From Lysobacterales bacterium (GTDB lineage: Bacteria > Pseudomonadota > Gammaproteobacteria > Xanthomonadales > Xanthomonadaceae): 64,000 nucleotides of DNA. Positions 17,786 through 25,857 of this stretch are shown here, piece by piece. Made by a program: the position numbers and the translations under genes. Below the pieces are notes generated by a model. It was given only the letters and a program-made list of their open reading frames with translations, made no database searches and was not told the origin of the DNA. The DNA is taken from assembly GCA_019510125.1 (NCBI GenBank), contig JAEKKX010000018.1:1-64000 (forward strand). Direction: 5' to 3'. Numbering within the stretch: the stretch's first letter is position 1; every line of letters starts with the position of its first letter.

Positions 17786-19042
17786 ATGGCATCCGGAACC
17801 CTGCTCTACGCCCAGTCCGGCGGCGTCACCGCCGTCATCAACGCCTCCGCCTCCGCCGTCATCGCCGAGGCCCGCGCCCGCAAGGTCAAGGTGCTGGCCG
17901 CCCGCAACGGCATCCTCGGCGCCCTGCGCGAGGACCTGATCGACACCTCCAAGGAGTCGATGGCCGCCATCCGCGCCCTCGCCCACACCCCGGGCGGCGC
18001 GTTCGGCTCCTGCCGGGTCAAGCTCAAGTCGCTGGAACAGGACCGCGCCAAGTACGAGCGCCTGATCGAGGTCTTCAAGGCCCACGACGTGCGGTACTTC
18101 CTCTACAACGGCGGCAACGACTCGGCCGACACCGCGCTCAAGGTCTCGAAGCTGGCCGCCGAATTCGGCTACCCGGTGACCTGCATCGGCGTGCCCAAGA
18201 CCATCGACAACGACCTCGCCGTGACCGACTGCTGCCCGGGCTTCGGCTCGGCCGCGAAGTACACCGCGGTGTCGGTGCGCGAAGCTGCGCTGGACGTGGC
18301 CGCGATGGCCGAGACCTCGACCAAGGTGTTCGTCTACGAGGCCATGGGCCGCCACGCCGGCTGGCTGGCCGCCGCCGCCGGCCTGGCCGGCAACGGCCCC
18401 GACGCCGCGCCGCACATCATCCTGTTCCCCGAGCGCGCCTACGACGAGGCCGACTTCCTCAAACAGGTGAAGAAGGTGGTCGATCGCGTCGGCTACTGCG
18501 TCGTCGTCGCCTCCGAGGGCATCCGCACCGCCGAAGGCAGGTTCGTCGCCGACGCCGGCGGCGGCAAGGACGCCTTCGGCCACACCCAGCTCGGCGGCGT
18601 GGCCTCGTACCTGGCCGGCAAGGTCAAGGACGCACTCGGCTACAAGGTCCACTGGACCCTGCCCGACTACCTGCAGCGCTCCGCGCGCCACATCGCCTCC
18701 AAGACCGACCTCGACCAGGCGATGGCCGCCGGCAAGGCCGCAGTGCAGTTCGCGCTGAAGGGCATGAACGCGACGATGCCGGTGATCAAGCGGACGTCGA
18801 ATGCGCCGTACAAGTGGAAGATCGAGGCCGCGCCGCTGGAAAAGGTCGCCAACCACGAGAAGATCATGCCGGCGAACTTCCTGCGCAAGGACGGCTACGG
18901 CATCACCGCCGCCGCCCGCACCTACCTCGAACCGCTGATCCGCGGCGAAGCCCCGCCGCCGTACGGCCGCGACGGCATCCCGAAGTACGTGACGCTGAAG
19001 AACGTGGCGGTGAAGAAGAAGCTGCCGGCGTGGGAAGGCTGA
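17786..19042 (+). CDS. pfp: pyrophosphate-dependent 6-phosphofructokinase
   Basis: A 418-residue phosphofructokinase that uses PPi instead of ATP and works reversibly in glycolysis and gluconeogenesis. The diagnostic residues are GGND at 109-112 (an Asp where ATP enzymes have Gly) and PKTIDND at 137-143 (Lys where ATP enzymes have Gly). GRHAGWLA and ASEGI motifs also match. The start at 17786 gives the family's short GTLLYAQSGG beginning. Pairing with adk and mpl nearby is typical of Xanthomonadaceae in my recollection, and the lack of an ATP-type enzyme is known for Xanthomonas. Confidence 0.95.
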   Translation: MASGTLLYAQSGGVTAVINASASAVIAEARARKVKVLAARNGILGALREDLIDTSKESMAAIRALAHTPGGAFGSCRVKLKSLEQDRAKYERLIEVFKAHDVRYFLYNGGNDSADTALKVSKLAAEFGYPVTCIGVPKTIDNDLAVTDCCPGFGSAAKYTAVSVREAALDVAAMAETSTKVFVYEAMGRHAGWLAAAAGLAGNGPDAAPHIILFPERAYDEADFLKQVKKVVDRVGYCVVVASEGIRTAEGRFVADAGGGKDAFGHTQLGGVASYLAGKVKDALGYKVHWTLPDYLQRSARHIASKTDLDQAMAAGKAAVQFALKGMNATMPVIKRTSNAPYKWKIEAAPLEKVANHEKIMPANFLRKDGYGITAAARTYLEPLIRGEAPPPYGRDGIPKYVTLKNVAVKKKLPAWEG

Positions 19043-19054
19043 ACGCGGACATCC

Positions 19055-19080
19055 GGAAGCGCCTCCATCCGGGCGCTTCC
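19055..19080 (+). other. hairpin just after pfp
   Basis: GGAAGCGCC (19055-19063) pairs perfectly with GGCGCTTCC (19072-19080) around an 8-base loop. There is no T-run after it, so it is not a standard intrinsic terminator; it may stabilise the pfp transcript or slow readthrough into the next gene, whose start lies 13 bases on. Confidence 0.5.
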
Positions 19081-19092
19081 GCAGTCGCGACG

Positions 19093-19830
19093 ATGTCCGT
19101 TTCGCAGCGGGAATGGCACAGGGTGCGCAGACATGCCCGGGCGCTCGCCGCCGGTCTGTTCTGGGCGTCTTTCGCCGTTTCGGCGCAGTCGCCAGCGTCT
19201 GCCGGGATCGTCGTCGCCGGGCCCGAGCCGGTCGCGACGCCGGCGGCAGCGCCCGAGGCGGCCGAGAGCGTCGAAGCGTGCTGCCTCCTCGCCGACGGCA
19301 CGATCGTCCAGGTCGAGATCGCCGAAACGATCAACTCCAGGACCGCTCAGCGCGGGCAATCCTTCCGGCTTCGACTGTCGGAACCCTTGCAGCATGACGG
19401 CCTGACGCTGCTGCCTGCCGGTACGGAAGGGATCGGCGAAATCATCCATGCCGATCGCGCGCGCGTCGGCGGCAAGGCCGGCGAATTGCTGCTGGCCGCG
19501 CGGTCCCTGCAGGCGCCGGACGGTCGCTCCATCCCACTGCGCGGGCTGAAGCTCGGCGCCGTCGGCAAGGACCAGGGCAACAAGGCCCTGGCCGCCATCC
19601 TCGCCGTCGGCCTTGTCGGCATGGCCGTCCACGGCGGCGAGGTGGAAGTCGCCGAGGACACCCAGGCGCAGGCAAAACTGACCGGCCCGCTCACCCTGCC
19701 TCCGCTGCGGACAGCGCCTGCCGCGGATGCGCCCACCATGGAACCGACTTCGCCCGCGAAGGCGGAAGCCGCCGGCGAACATCCCGACGGCGATACCGGC
19801 CAGGACATGCCGGACACACACCTCCCTTGA
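19093..19830 (+). CDS. exported protein of unknown function
   Basis: A 245-residue protein with a basic N-terminus and a hydrophobic stretch (ALAAGLFWASFAVSAQS), so it is probably exported. The middle (about 75-180) looks like a beta-rich domain: DGTIVQVEIAETINSRTAQRGQSFRLRLSEPL, with AGTEGIGEIIHADRARVGGKAGELLLAARSL after it; this resembles a structural domain found in secretion- or conjugation-associated proteins, but I cannot name the family. A GNKALAAILAVGLVGMAVHGG segment may be a membrane helix or glycine-zipper. The end is Pro/Ala-rich. Probably cotranscribed with the DUF2846 gene 28 bases downstream. Confidence 0.68.
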   Translation: MSVSQREWHRVRRHARALAAGLFWASFAVSAQSPASAGIVVAGPEPVATPAAAPEAAESVEACCLLADGTIVQVEIAETINSRTAQRGQSFRLRLSEPLQHDGLTLLPAGTEGIGEIIHADRARVGGKAGELLLAARSLQAPDGRSIPLRGLKLGAVGKDQGNKALAAILAVGLVGMAVHGGEVEVAEDTQAQAKLTGPLTLPPLRTAPAADAPTMEPTSPAKAEAAGEHPDGDTGQDMPDTHLP

Positions 19831-19858
19831 AACCGATCCACCGAGGACAGAACACGCC

Positions 19859-20332
19859 ATGCGCCACATCACCAGGATCTTCCTGCTTTCCGCTCTGATG
19901 ACCGCGGCCGTCACCGCCCATGCCCAGGACGCCACCGCCCCCGCCGCCGAGCAGACGCAGACCGCCGCGGCCATGCCGGAGGGCATCTCCGCACCCGCCG
20001 AAGGCATGGGCCAGATCGTGTTTTTCCGGCCGAGCAAGTTCAAGGGCGCCGCGATCAGCTACAAGGTCCGCGAAGGCGAGACCGAACTCGGCAAGCTCAA
20101 CAACGGCGCGTACTTCGTGGTGCAGGTGGCTCCGGGCGCCCACGCCTACACCGTGCATTCCGAAGCCAAGGACGTGCTGAACCTCGAAGTCGAGGCCGGC
20201 GAGACCTACTACGTCGTCGGCGGCATCAGCATGGGCTTCATGGCAGGCCGTCCGAACCTGTCGCCGGCCACCGAGGCCGACTTCCAGGCCGCCGCCGCCA
20301 AGCTCAAGCCGGCCAAGCCGCTGAAGGATTGA
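19859..20332 (+). CDS. DUF2846 family exported protein
   Basis: A 157-residue exported protein. A signal peptide (MRHITRIFLLSALMTAAVTAHA) is followed by an Ala-rich linker and a DUF2846-like beta domain: GQIVFFRPSKFKGAAISYKV, then KLNNGAYFVVQVAPGAHAYTV and VEAGETYYVVGG. Members are small envelope proteins of unknown function, sometimes lipoproteins; no lipobox Cys is present here. It is the second gene of a probable two-gene unit and is followed by a hairpin. Confidence 0.8.
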   Translation: MRHITRIFLLSALMTAAVTAHAQDATAPAAEQTQTAAAMPEGISAPAEGMGQIVFFRPSKFKGAAISYKVREGETELGKLNNGAYFVVQVAPGAHAYTVHSEAKDVLNLEVEAGETYYVVGGISMGFMAGRPNLSPATEADFQAAAAKLKPAKPLKD

Positions 20333-20352
20333 TTCGTTCGCTCAGCCGTGCG

Positions 20353-20380
20353 ACGAAAGGCCGCGCAAGCGGCCTTTCGT
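20353..20380 (+). terminator. probable transcription terminator hairpin
   Basis: A 12-bp perfect stem, ACGAAAGGCCGC (20353-20364) with GCGGCCTTTCGT (20369-20380), loop GCAA, begins 20 bases after the DUF2846 stop. The run of T after it is short, so it is a weak intrinsic terminator or a bidirectional one serving the convergent membrane-protein gene as well. Confidence 0.62.
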
Positions 20381-20504
20381 CATTCCGGGCCGACTGGGCG
20401 CGCGACCGGAGGCAACTGCGAGGAAACAAGCGATCTGCGACGCAGCGTGCGGTGATCCGCCGCAATCGCCGACGTCCGTCGGGCACGGGCATCCCGTTGC
20501 AGGG

Positions 20505-20909
20505 TCATGCCGCAGCCAATCGCGATTGGCGCCGCCGGATCTCAAGGTGAAGCCCCGCCGCCCCAGTGGCCCCGCTCACTCCGCAGAGCATGACGGCCTC
20601 CTGATTGCCGATCAGAACGAACATCGGCACCGCACCGATGACCCAACCTCCCGCGGCCATCGTCCAGAGCGATTCGCGTTGCCACCGACGCAGCAGCCAT
20701 CTGTAGGGCAGACCGAACCGCAAGGCGTGCGGAAACGCGATCAGGAAGCCGACCGGCACCCACCACATCGTGAGAAGCACGACGTCGTTCGCGGAGACCA
20801 TTCCATCTGCGGTCAGGACCATCGCGACGCAGGCCGCGAAGGCCGCGATGATCGATGCCAAGGCCGCCCGTCCGAGGCCGGACAACGCACTTCTGCCCAA
20901 TGCATTCAC
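20505..20909 (-). CDS. small four-helix membrane protein
   Basis: A 134-residue membrane protein with about four hydrophobic helices (roughly 14-36, 45-63, 84-103, 106-124). The start is a GTG at 20909 that overlaps the stop of the upstream cupin/DUF2867 gene (GTGA), so it is translated in tandem with it. I do not recognise the family. Its position as the last gene behind an SdpR-like repressor recalls the B. subtilis arrangement in which SdpR is followed by the membrane immunity protein SdpI, but I see no SdpI signature, so that is only an analogy. Confidence 0.7.
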   Translation of the reverse strand: MNALGRSALSGLGRAALASIIAAFAACVAMVLTADGMVSANDVVLLTMWWVPVGFLIAFPHALRFGLPYRWLLRRWQRESLWTMAAGGWVIGAVPMFVLIGNQEAVMLCGVSGATGAAGLHLEIRRRQSRLAAA

Positions 20910-22324
20910 GACGGATTCGCCTGCAGACGCACGACGACATCCGGCATCGCGACGCCGGTCTCCCCCACCACCGCCGCCACCGCCCTCCGCAGCATCGTCG
21001 GCGCGACGTAGGCACGGTGGGTACGATCGATCAGGCGCATGTAGAGCGCGCCGAAGACGTTGCGGTTGCGCACGCGGGTCGCGAGCGAGCAGCGCAGGTC
21101 GCCGTTCGGCAAGCGCTCGACGCCGACGCAGGAGCGGAACCGCAGGTGCTTGTCGTCCGCACCGAGGATGACCTCCGCGCGCCGGCCGCCGGCATCGATC
21201 CGCTGCGCCAGCACCGGATGGCGGCCGGCGAAGCGCTGCGGCGCGTCGCCGAGCAGCGACGACACCGGGCAGCCCAGCGGCGAGGTGCGCAGGCCGAACG
21301 GCCTGACCAGCACGTTGCGCAGCCGCATCAGGTGCGCCACGCCGCCGGGCGCGTTGTGGACGAAGCCGTCGAGCAGCCGCGCCAGCAGCGCATCGGCGTC
21401 GAGCGCAGGCGTTTCCGCGGCGGGCAGGTCGAGCACGAAGCCGTCCTCGTGGTCGAAACCGTCGGCGAACTGGGTGCGCAGCAGGGAATCGGCAGCGGGC
21501 GCGCCGGGCGCGACCACGCGGTGTCCGCCGGCGACATCGAAAAAGCCCGCCGGCCGTCGTGCGCGCGCCAGCGCCGCGCGGACGCGCCCGGACCACCCGC
21601 GCGCCAGCGCGCAGGCGCGGCCCTGCAGCGAGCGTCGCGGTTCGTACAGCGCCAGGCGCACGACCGGCACGCGCCCGGCGTCGAGCGTCGCCAGCCGCGC
21701 CGCGACCGGCGCGGGCAGGCACTCGGTCAGGCTGGGGATGTCGGCGTCGCCGGCCAGCACCCGGCGGCGCAGGTCCGGGTCGAGCGCGCCGCCGAGTTCG
21801 TCGGTGTGGCACGACAGCGCGAACAGCGCGGGATGGCCGCCGCGCGGATCGAGCGGCAGGAACTGGTGCCACGTGCCGCCGCCGAAGCGCACGGTGAACA
21901 GGCAGTCCGGCGGGATCTCGACGTGGCGCAGCGCATCGACGAAGGCCTGGGGATCGGCTTCGACCTGCGCATCGGACGCGGTCGAGAACCGCAGCAGGGT
22001 CCCGCCGCTGCCGGAGACTGCGGTGAACGCCCGGTGCCCGGCGTGGCGGTGGAAGGGATGGCCCTGCGCCCCGACGACGAAGCTGTAGAGCGCGGTGGTG
22101 TCGCCGCGCGCGAAGTCGCTGGCGCCGATCCGCGCGGACGGTTCGTCGAGGGCGTCGACGTACTCGGCGTGCCCGCGCTGCAGCGCCGCCGTCGCGGCGA
22201 TCAGCGGACTGCCGGCGCCGACCCCGATCTGCGCGATCAGCACGACCTCGACCGGGAGGCCGCCGGACGCCGCGGGCAGGCGCACGGCGGGGAACGTGTC
22301 GAGCCGGCGGACGTCCCCGTTCAT
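20906..22324 (-). CDS. cupin-like protein with C-terminal DUF2867 domain
   Basis: A 472-residue soluble protein in two parts. The N-terminal half has a cupin-like metal site: HPFHRHAGHRAF with a Gly-rich turn, and a later TWHQF, fitting the HxH...H arrangement. The C-terminal third matches DUF2867: FGLRTSPLGCPVSSLL, RFAGRHPV, LGADDKHLRFR and NVFGALYMRLIDRTHR. The function is unknown. Its ATG overlaps the stop of the ArsR-type gene (ATGA) and its stop overlaps the start of the membrane protein gene, so the three form one tightly packed operon. Confidence 0.75.
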   Translation of the reverse strand: MNGDVRRLDTFPAVRLPAASGGLPVEVVLIAQIGVGAGSPLIAATAALQRGHAEYVDALDEPSARIGASDFARGDTTALYSFVVGAQGHPFHRHAGHRAFTAVSGSGGTLLRFSTASDAQVEADPQAFVDALRHVEIPPDCLFTVRFGGGTWHQFLPLDPRGGHPALFALSCHTDELGGALDPDLRRRVLAGDADIPSLTECLPAPVAARLATLDAGRVPVVRLALYEPRRSLQGRACALARGWSGRVRAALARARRPAGFFDVAGGHRVVAPGAPAADSLLRTQFADGFDHEDGFVLDLPAAETPALDADALLARLLDGFVHNAPGGVAHLMRLRNVLVRPFGLRTSPLGCPVSSLLGDAPQRFAGRHPVLAQRIDAGGRRAEVILGADDKHLRFRSCVGVERLPNGDLRCSLATRVRNRNVFGALYMRLIDRTHRAYVAPTMLRRAVAAVVGETGVAMPDVVVRLQANPS

Positions 22325-22701
22325 GCGCGCGGCTCCGGCTCGGGATCGCCGTCGGCGTGGGCGTCGGCGCCGTCGTCGGCGGCCGACCGGGCCTTCGCGC
22401 GCGCTTCGCCCTCGCGCTTCAGCGGCCGGCCCTGCGGGCACAGTTCCGACACCCAGGCGAAGACGGTGTTGGCGAGGCGGTCGGGGACGAGCCGGAAATA
22501 GACGTACTGGCCGCGCTTGTCGCGCTCGACCAGGCCGGCCTCCTCGAGCACGCGCAGGTGCGCGGACAGCGCCGGCTTGCTGAAATCGAAGCGGGCGGCG
22601 ATCTCGCCGGCGGTCAGCTCGCCGCCGTTGAGGTAGGCGAGGATCCGGCGGCGCGGCGTGGACGACAGGGCTTCGAAGACGCGATCCATGGAATTCATCA
22701 T
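22321..22701 (-). CDS. ArsR-family repressor, SdpR-like
   Basis: A 126-residue winged-helix regulator. RVFEALSSTPRRRILAYL, ELTAGEIAARFDFSKPALSAHLRVLEEAGLVERDKRGQYVYFRL is the full ArsR core and closely resembles SdpR-type autorepressors. The metal-binding ELCVCDL box of metal-sensing ArsR members is absent. The tail is acidic and Ala-rich. Two ATGs are adjacent at 22701 and 22698. It is the first gene of a three-gene overlapping operon, and AT-rich palindromes sit directly upstream, so autorepression is likely. Confidence 0.88.
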   Translation of the reverse strand: MMNSMDRVFEALSSTPRRRILAYLNGGELTAGEIAARFDFSKPALSAHLRVLEEAGLVERDKRGQYVYFRLVPDRLANTVFAWVSELCPQGRPLKREGEARAKARSAADDGADAHADGDPEPEPRA

Positions 22702-22723
22702 TTAAATAATTCATTAATTAATG
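22700..22723 (-). promoter_or_regulatory. AT-rich palindromic operator of the ArsR-type operon
   Basis: Immediately upstream of the ArsR-type start there are two perfect palindromes in a very AT-rich patch: ATTTAAAT at 22700-22707 and CATTAATTAATG at 22712-22723. In a genome of about 70 % GC such a patch is exceptional. A binding site for the repressor encoded next to it is the simplest reading; the first palindrome touches the start codon itself. Confidence 0.65.
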
Positions 22724-22800
22724 TCTGAATTCGACCACCTCGTCAACCCGCCGCCGACCGGCGGCATGGCACGGGACCTGCTTGCCCATCCGCGGATGCC

Positions 22801-22857
22801 ACGGGCGTCCGCCCGTTTTTGTGACTGGCCTCAAACTTTGCCTTGTCTCGTTACAAT
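22801..22857 (+). promoter_or_regulatory. possible attenuator hairpin and -10 box before the polysaccharide operon
   Basis: ACGGGC (22801-22806) pairs with GCCCGT (22811-22816) across GTCC and is followed by a run of five T, a minimal intrinsic-terminator shape inside the 5' region of the rightward polysaccharide operon. Further on, TACAAT at 22852-22857 could be a -10 box, but I find no convincing -35 box 16-18 bases before it. The promoter therefore remains uncertain. Confidence 0.35.
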
Positions 22858-22882
22858 GCAGCGACTTGCCGGGGGGGAACGC

Positions 22883-23524
22883 ATGCTCAAGATCCGTCGC
22901 GTCTGGACCCTGTGCCTGATCCTGTCGTTCGCCTGCGCCGCGCTCGCCGGTTGCGCGTCCACCGGCGCCGCCTCGCAGGGCGCACCGCCGACGGATTCGG
23001 CGCGAAAGGCCGCCGTGGAGGCCTACCGCATCGGGGTGGACGATCTGGTCCAGGTCACGGTGTGGCGCAACCCGGAGCTCGGTGTCACCGTGCCGGTGCG
23101 CCCCGACGGCATGATCTCGGTGCCGCTGATCGGCGACGTGCCCGCCGGCGGCCTCAGCCCGCCGGAGGTGGCCAAGGACATCCAGGACCGGCTGGCGGCC
23201 TACGTCCGCGATCCGCAGGTCGCGGTGATCCTCACCGAGCTGCGCAGCCACGAATACCTCTCGCGGGTCCGCGTCACCGGCGCGGTGCGGCAGCCGGTGT
23301 CGATCCCGTTCCGTCCCGGCATGACCGTGCTCGACGCGGTGCTCGCCGCCGGCGGGCCCAACGAATTCGCCTCCGGCGACCGCACCGTCCTCCACCGCAG
23401 GGACGCCGACGCCGCGCAGGGTTATGCGGTGAAGCTCGACGCCATCCTCGAGCGCGGCGACCTCGGCACCAACTACCCGGTCGCGCCGGGCGACGTGATC
23501 ACGGTGCCGGAGCGGACGTTCTGA
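22883..23524 (+). CDS. polysaccharide export lipoprotein (Wza / EpsE type)
   Basis: A 213-residue outer-membrane export protein. The signal ends in a lipobox (CAALAGC, Cys at about residue 23). YRIGVDDLVQVTVWRNPEL and VPVRPDGMISVPLIGDVPAGG are the polysaccharide export (poly_export) signature, followed by SLBB-like segments (VTGAVRQPVSIPFRPGMTVLDAVLAAGG and NYPVAPGDVITVPE). It lacks the long C-terminal helix of Wza, as in EpsE/GumB-type proteins. The start at 22883 is chosen for the lipoprotein signal and the GGGGGGGA just upstream. First gene of the polysaccharide operon; its stop overlaps the next ATG. Confidence 0.92.
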   Translation: MLKIRRVWTLCLILSFACAALAGCASTGAASQGAPPTDSARKAAVEAYRIGVDDLVQVTVWRNPELGVTVPVRPDGMISVPLIGDVPAGGLSPPEVAKDIQDRLAAYVRDPQVAVILTELRSHEYLSRVRVTGAVRQPVSIPFRPGMTVLDAVLAAGGPNEFASGDRTVLHRRDADAAQGYAVKLDAILERGDLGTNYPVAPGDVITVPERTF

Positions 23525-25110
23525 TGACCACGCCATCGCTTCCCGTGCGGCGCTCCGCGGCCGCGCGCAACGGCGTGCAGCCCGGGGCGCTGACCCCCGG
23601 CGAACTGCTGCCGGCGATGCTGCGCGAGGCGCGGCGCCACCAACTGGTGATCGCATCGATCTTCGCCGCGATCGCGGTGGTGGCGCTGCTCGCCGGGCTG
23701 TTCCTGCTGCCGCGCAAGTACATCGTCACCACCTCGGTGCTGGCGCAGGAGAGCGACATCATCCAGCCGCTGCTGGAAAACCGCGCGGTGTCCACGCGCG
23801 CGGTCGACCGCGCCGGGCTGGCGCGCCAGGTCGTGTTCGGGCGCAAGGTGATGAGCCGGCTGCTGGCGATCGGCGGCTGGCTCGACGACAAGCCGTCGGC
23901 GGTGCAGCAGGACCGGCTGATGGAGCAGGTGCGCGACCGCACGCGGATCGTCAACGCGCGCGAGAACCTGGTCCAGATCACCTACTTCGACAGCGAGCCG
24001 GAGCGCGCCTACAAGGTCGCCGCGGCGATGGCCGATCTGCTGATCGAGGAAAGCCTGGCCAGCAAGGAGCGCGAGAGCCGCGAGGCCTACGAGTTCATCG
24101 ACAGCCAGGTCAACGACTACCACAAGAAACTGACCGAGGCCGAGTCCAACCTGCAGGCCTACCGCTCGGACAACGCCGACGCGCAGCCGGGCAGCATCGC
24201 CGACGTCAACGCGCGGATCACCGCGCTGCGCACCCAGGTCGAGCAGAACCGGATGACGACGATGGAGCTGCACTCGCGCGAGCAGACGCTCGCCGCGCAG
24301 TTGTCGGGCGAATCGGCGGTGACCGCGGTGCAGACCCGCGAGACGCTCTACCGCACGCAACTGATCGAGCTGCAGAACCAGCTCGACGACCTGCTGCTGC
24401 GCTACACCGAAAAGCATCCGGACGTGATCCGCGTCCGCCACCAGATGGCCGACCTGCAGGCGGCGATGGAGGCCGAGCAGCGCCGCGGCAGCCAGCCCGG
24501 CGCGCAGGACGACGCCGCGGTGCGCGCCAATCCGATGTACCAGCAGTTGCGCCAGCAACTGGCGCAGGTGCGCAGCGACATCGCCGCGGCGCAGTCGCGC
24601 ATGGGCGCGTCGCAGAGCCTGCTCGACGAGGAACTGGGCCGCAGCCGGCGGATCGCCGCGTCCGAGAGCACGCTGGCCGAACTGACCCGCGACTACGAGG
24701 TGAATCGCGACATCTACCAGGACCTGCTGCGCCGGCGCGAGAACGCGCGGGTGTCGATGGAACTGGACCGCGAGCGCCGCGGCCTGACCATGCGCATCCA
24801 GGACCCGGCGCAGATGCCGGTGCGGCCGAGCGGCCTGCGCCCGCTGCACATCGCGCTCGGCGGGCTGGGCGCGGGCATCGCGGTGCCGCTGGGGCTGCTG
24901 TTCCTGCTGGTGAAATTCGACCCGCGGGTGCGCGCGCCGGGCCAGATCGAACGCCAGGGCAACTATCCGGTGCTGACCGTGGTGCCGCCGAACCGCACCC
25001 GCCGCGACCGCCGCCGCGAATTCGCGCGCACGGCGCTGGCCGCGAGCCTGGTCATGGCCGTGTTCATCGCCTACGGACTGGCGTATTTCATCCGCCAGGC
25101 ACACGCATGA
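23524..25110 (+). CDS. polysaccharide chain-length determinant (Wzz / EpsF type)
   Basis: A 528-residue inner-membrane protein of the PCP family. An N-terminal helix (about 40-63) and a C-terminal helix (about 437-458) flank a large periplasmic part with long coiled coils (about 180-415, e.g. YHKKLTEAESNLQAYRSDN). A second hydrophobic stretch near 500-520 ends the protein. There is no kinase domain; that function would be on the separate next gene. It resembles EpsF-type proteins of EPS operons. Its ATG shares a base with the previous stop, and its own stop overlaps the next start. Confidence 0.9.
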   Translation: MTTPSLPVRRSAAARNGVQPGALTPGELLPAMLREARRHQLVIASIFAAIAVVALLAGLFLLPRKYIVTTSVLAQESDIIQPLLENRAVSTRAVDRAGLARQVVFGRKVMSRLLAIGGWLDDKPSAVQQDRLMEQVRDRTRIVNARENLVQITYFDSEPERAYKVAAAMADLLIEESLASKERESREAYEFIDSQVNDYHKKLTEAESNLQAYRSDNADAQPGSIADVNARITALRTQVEQNRMTTMELHSREQTLAAQLSGESAVTAVQTRETLYRTQLIELQNQLDDLLLRYTEKHPDVIRVRHQMADLQAAMEAEQRRGSQPGAQDDAAVRANPMYQQLRQQLAQVRSDIAAAQSRMGASQSLLDEELGRSRRIAASESTLAELTRDYEVNRDIYQDLLRRRENARVSMELDRERRGLTMRIQDPAQMPVRPSGLRPLHIALGGLGAGIAVPLGLLFLLVKFDPRVRAPGQIERQGNYPVLTVVPPNRTRRDRRREFARTALAASLVMAVFIAYGLAYFIRQAHA

Positions 25111-25844
25111 ACGACGCCAGCGATCCCGCACGCGACGACCGCAGCCTGCCCGCGAAAGCGCCCTCGCGCGGCACGATGATGACCACGCTGCAACTGGAGG
25201 AACGGCGGTTGATCCACCGCCAGGAATCCGGTCGCCGCCATGCCGACGCCTTCCGCGAACTGCGCACGCGGCTGCTGTCGATGGCCGGCCGCAGCTACGC
25301 CGAAGGCGGCAGCTTCGTGACCCTGGTGGCGCCGGTGCGGCCGGGCTGCGGCGGCAGCTACGTCGCCCGCAACCTGGCCGCGGCCTTCGCCTTCGACGAG
25401 ACCCGTCAGGCGCTGCTGATCGACTGCGACGCCACCCATCCCGCGCAGCACGAGGCGCTGGACGTCGGCGGCGAGCGCGGCGGACTGATCGACTATCTCG
25501 AGAACGCCGAGCTGCCGCTGGAGGACGTGGTCTACCCGACCGGCGTGCCGCGGCTGCAACTGATCCCCAGTGGCCGCATCCGCGAGACGCCGGGCGAGAG
25601 CTACAGCTCGCTGCGCATGCGCGCCGCGCTCGACGCCCTGCGCGCGGCCCAGCCGAACCGGCAGATCCTGCTCGACGGCTCGCCGGTGCAGGGCTCGCCG
25701 GATGCGCGCATCCTGTCCGACCTCGCCGACCTGGTCGTGCTGGTGGTCGGCGAAGGCCAGGTGCCCAGCGACGCGATCGACAAGGCGGTCGCCAGTTTCC
25801 CGCCGGAGAAGATCGCCGGCGTGGTGTTCAACCGGCGGCCCTGA
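25107..25844 (+). CDS. tyrosine-autokinase-like ATPase with defective P-loop (EpsG type)
   Basis: A 245-residue cytoplasmic protein with the BY-kinase/MinD fold. The expected Walker A (RPGEGKST type) reads RPGCGGSY at 78-85, so the essential Lys is a Gly; Walker A' LLIDCDATHP at 103-112 and the later ILLDGSPV are kept. There is no C-terminal tyrosine cluster. It is therefore probably catalytically dead and may act as a scaffold for the chain-length protein, as co-polymerase partners do. It starts 4 bases inside the previous gene and ends 13 bases before the next. Confidence 0.83.
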   Translation: MNDASDPARDDRSLPAKAPSRGTMMTTLQLEERRLIHRQESGRRHADAFRELRTRLLSMAGRSYAEGGSFVTLVAPVRPGCGGSYVARNLAAAFAFDETRQALLIDCDATHPAQHEALDVGGERGGLIDYLENAELPLEDVVYPTGVPRLQLIPSGRIRETPGESYSSLRMRAALDALRAAQPNRQILLDGSPVQGSPDARILSDLADLVVLVVGEGQVPSDAIDKAVASFPPEKIAGVVFNRRP

Positions 25845-25857
25845 GCCGGCGACCGCG

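Noticed and set aside
20505-20909. SdpI-type immunity protein
   Set aside because: Only gene position and helix count agree; I see no conserved SdpI motif, so it is left as an unknown membrane protein.
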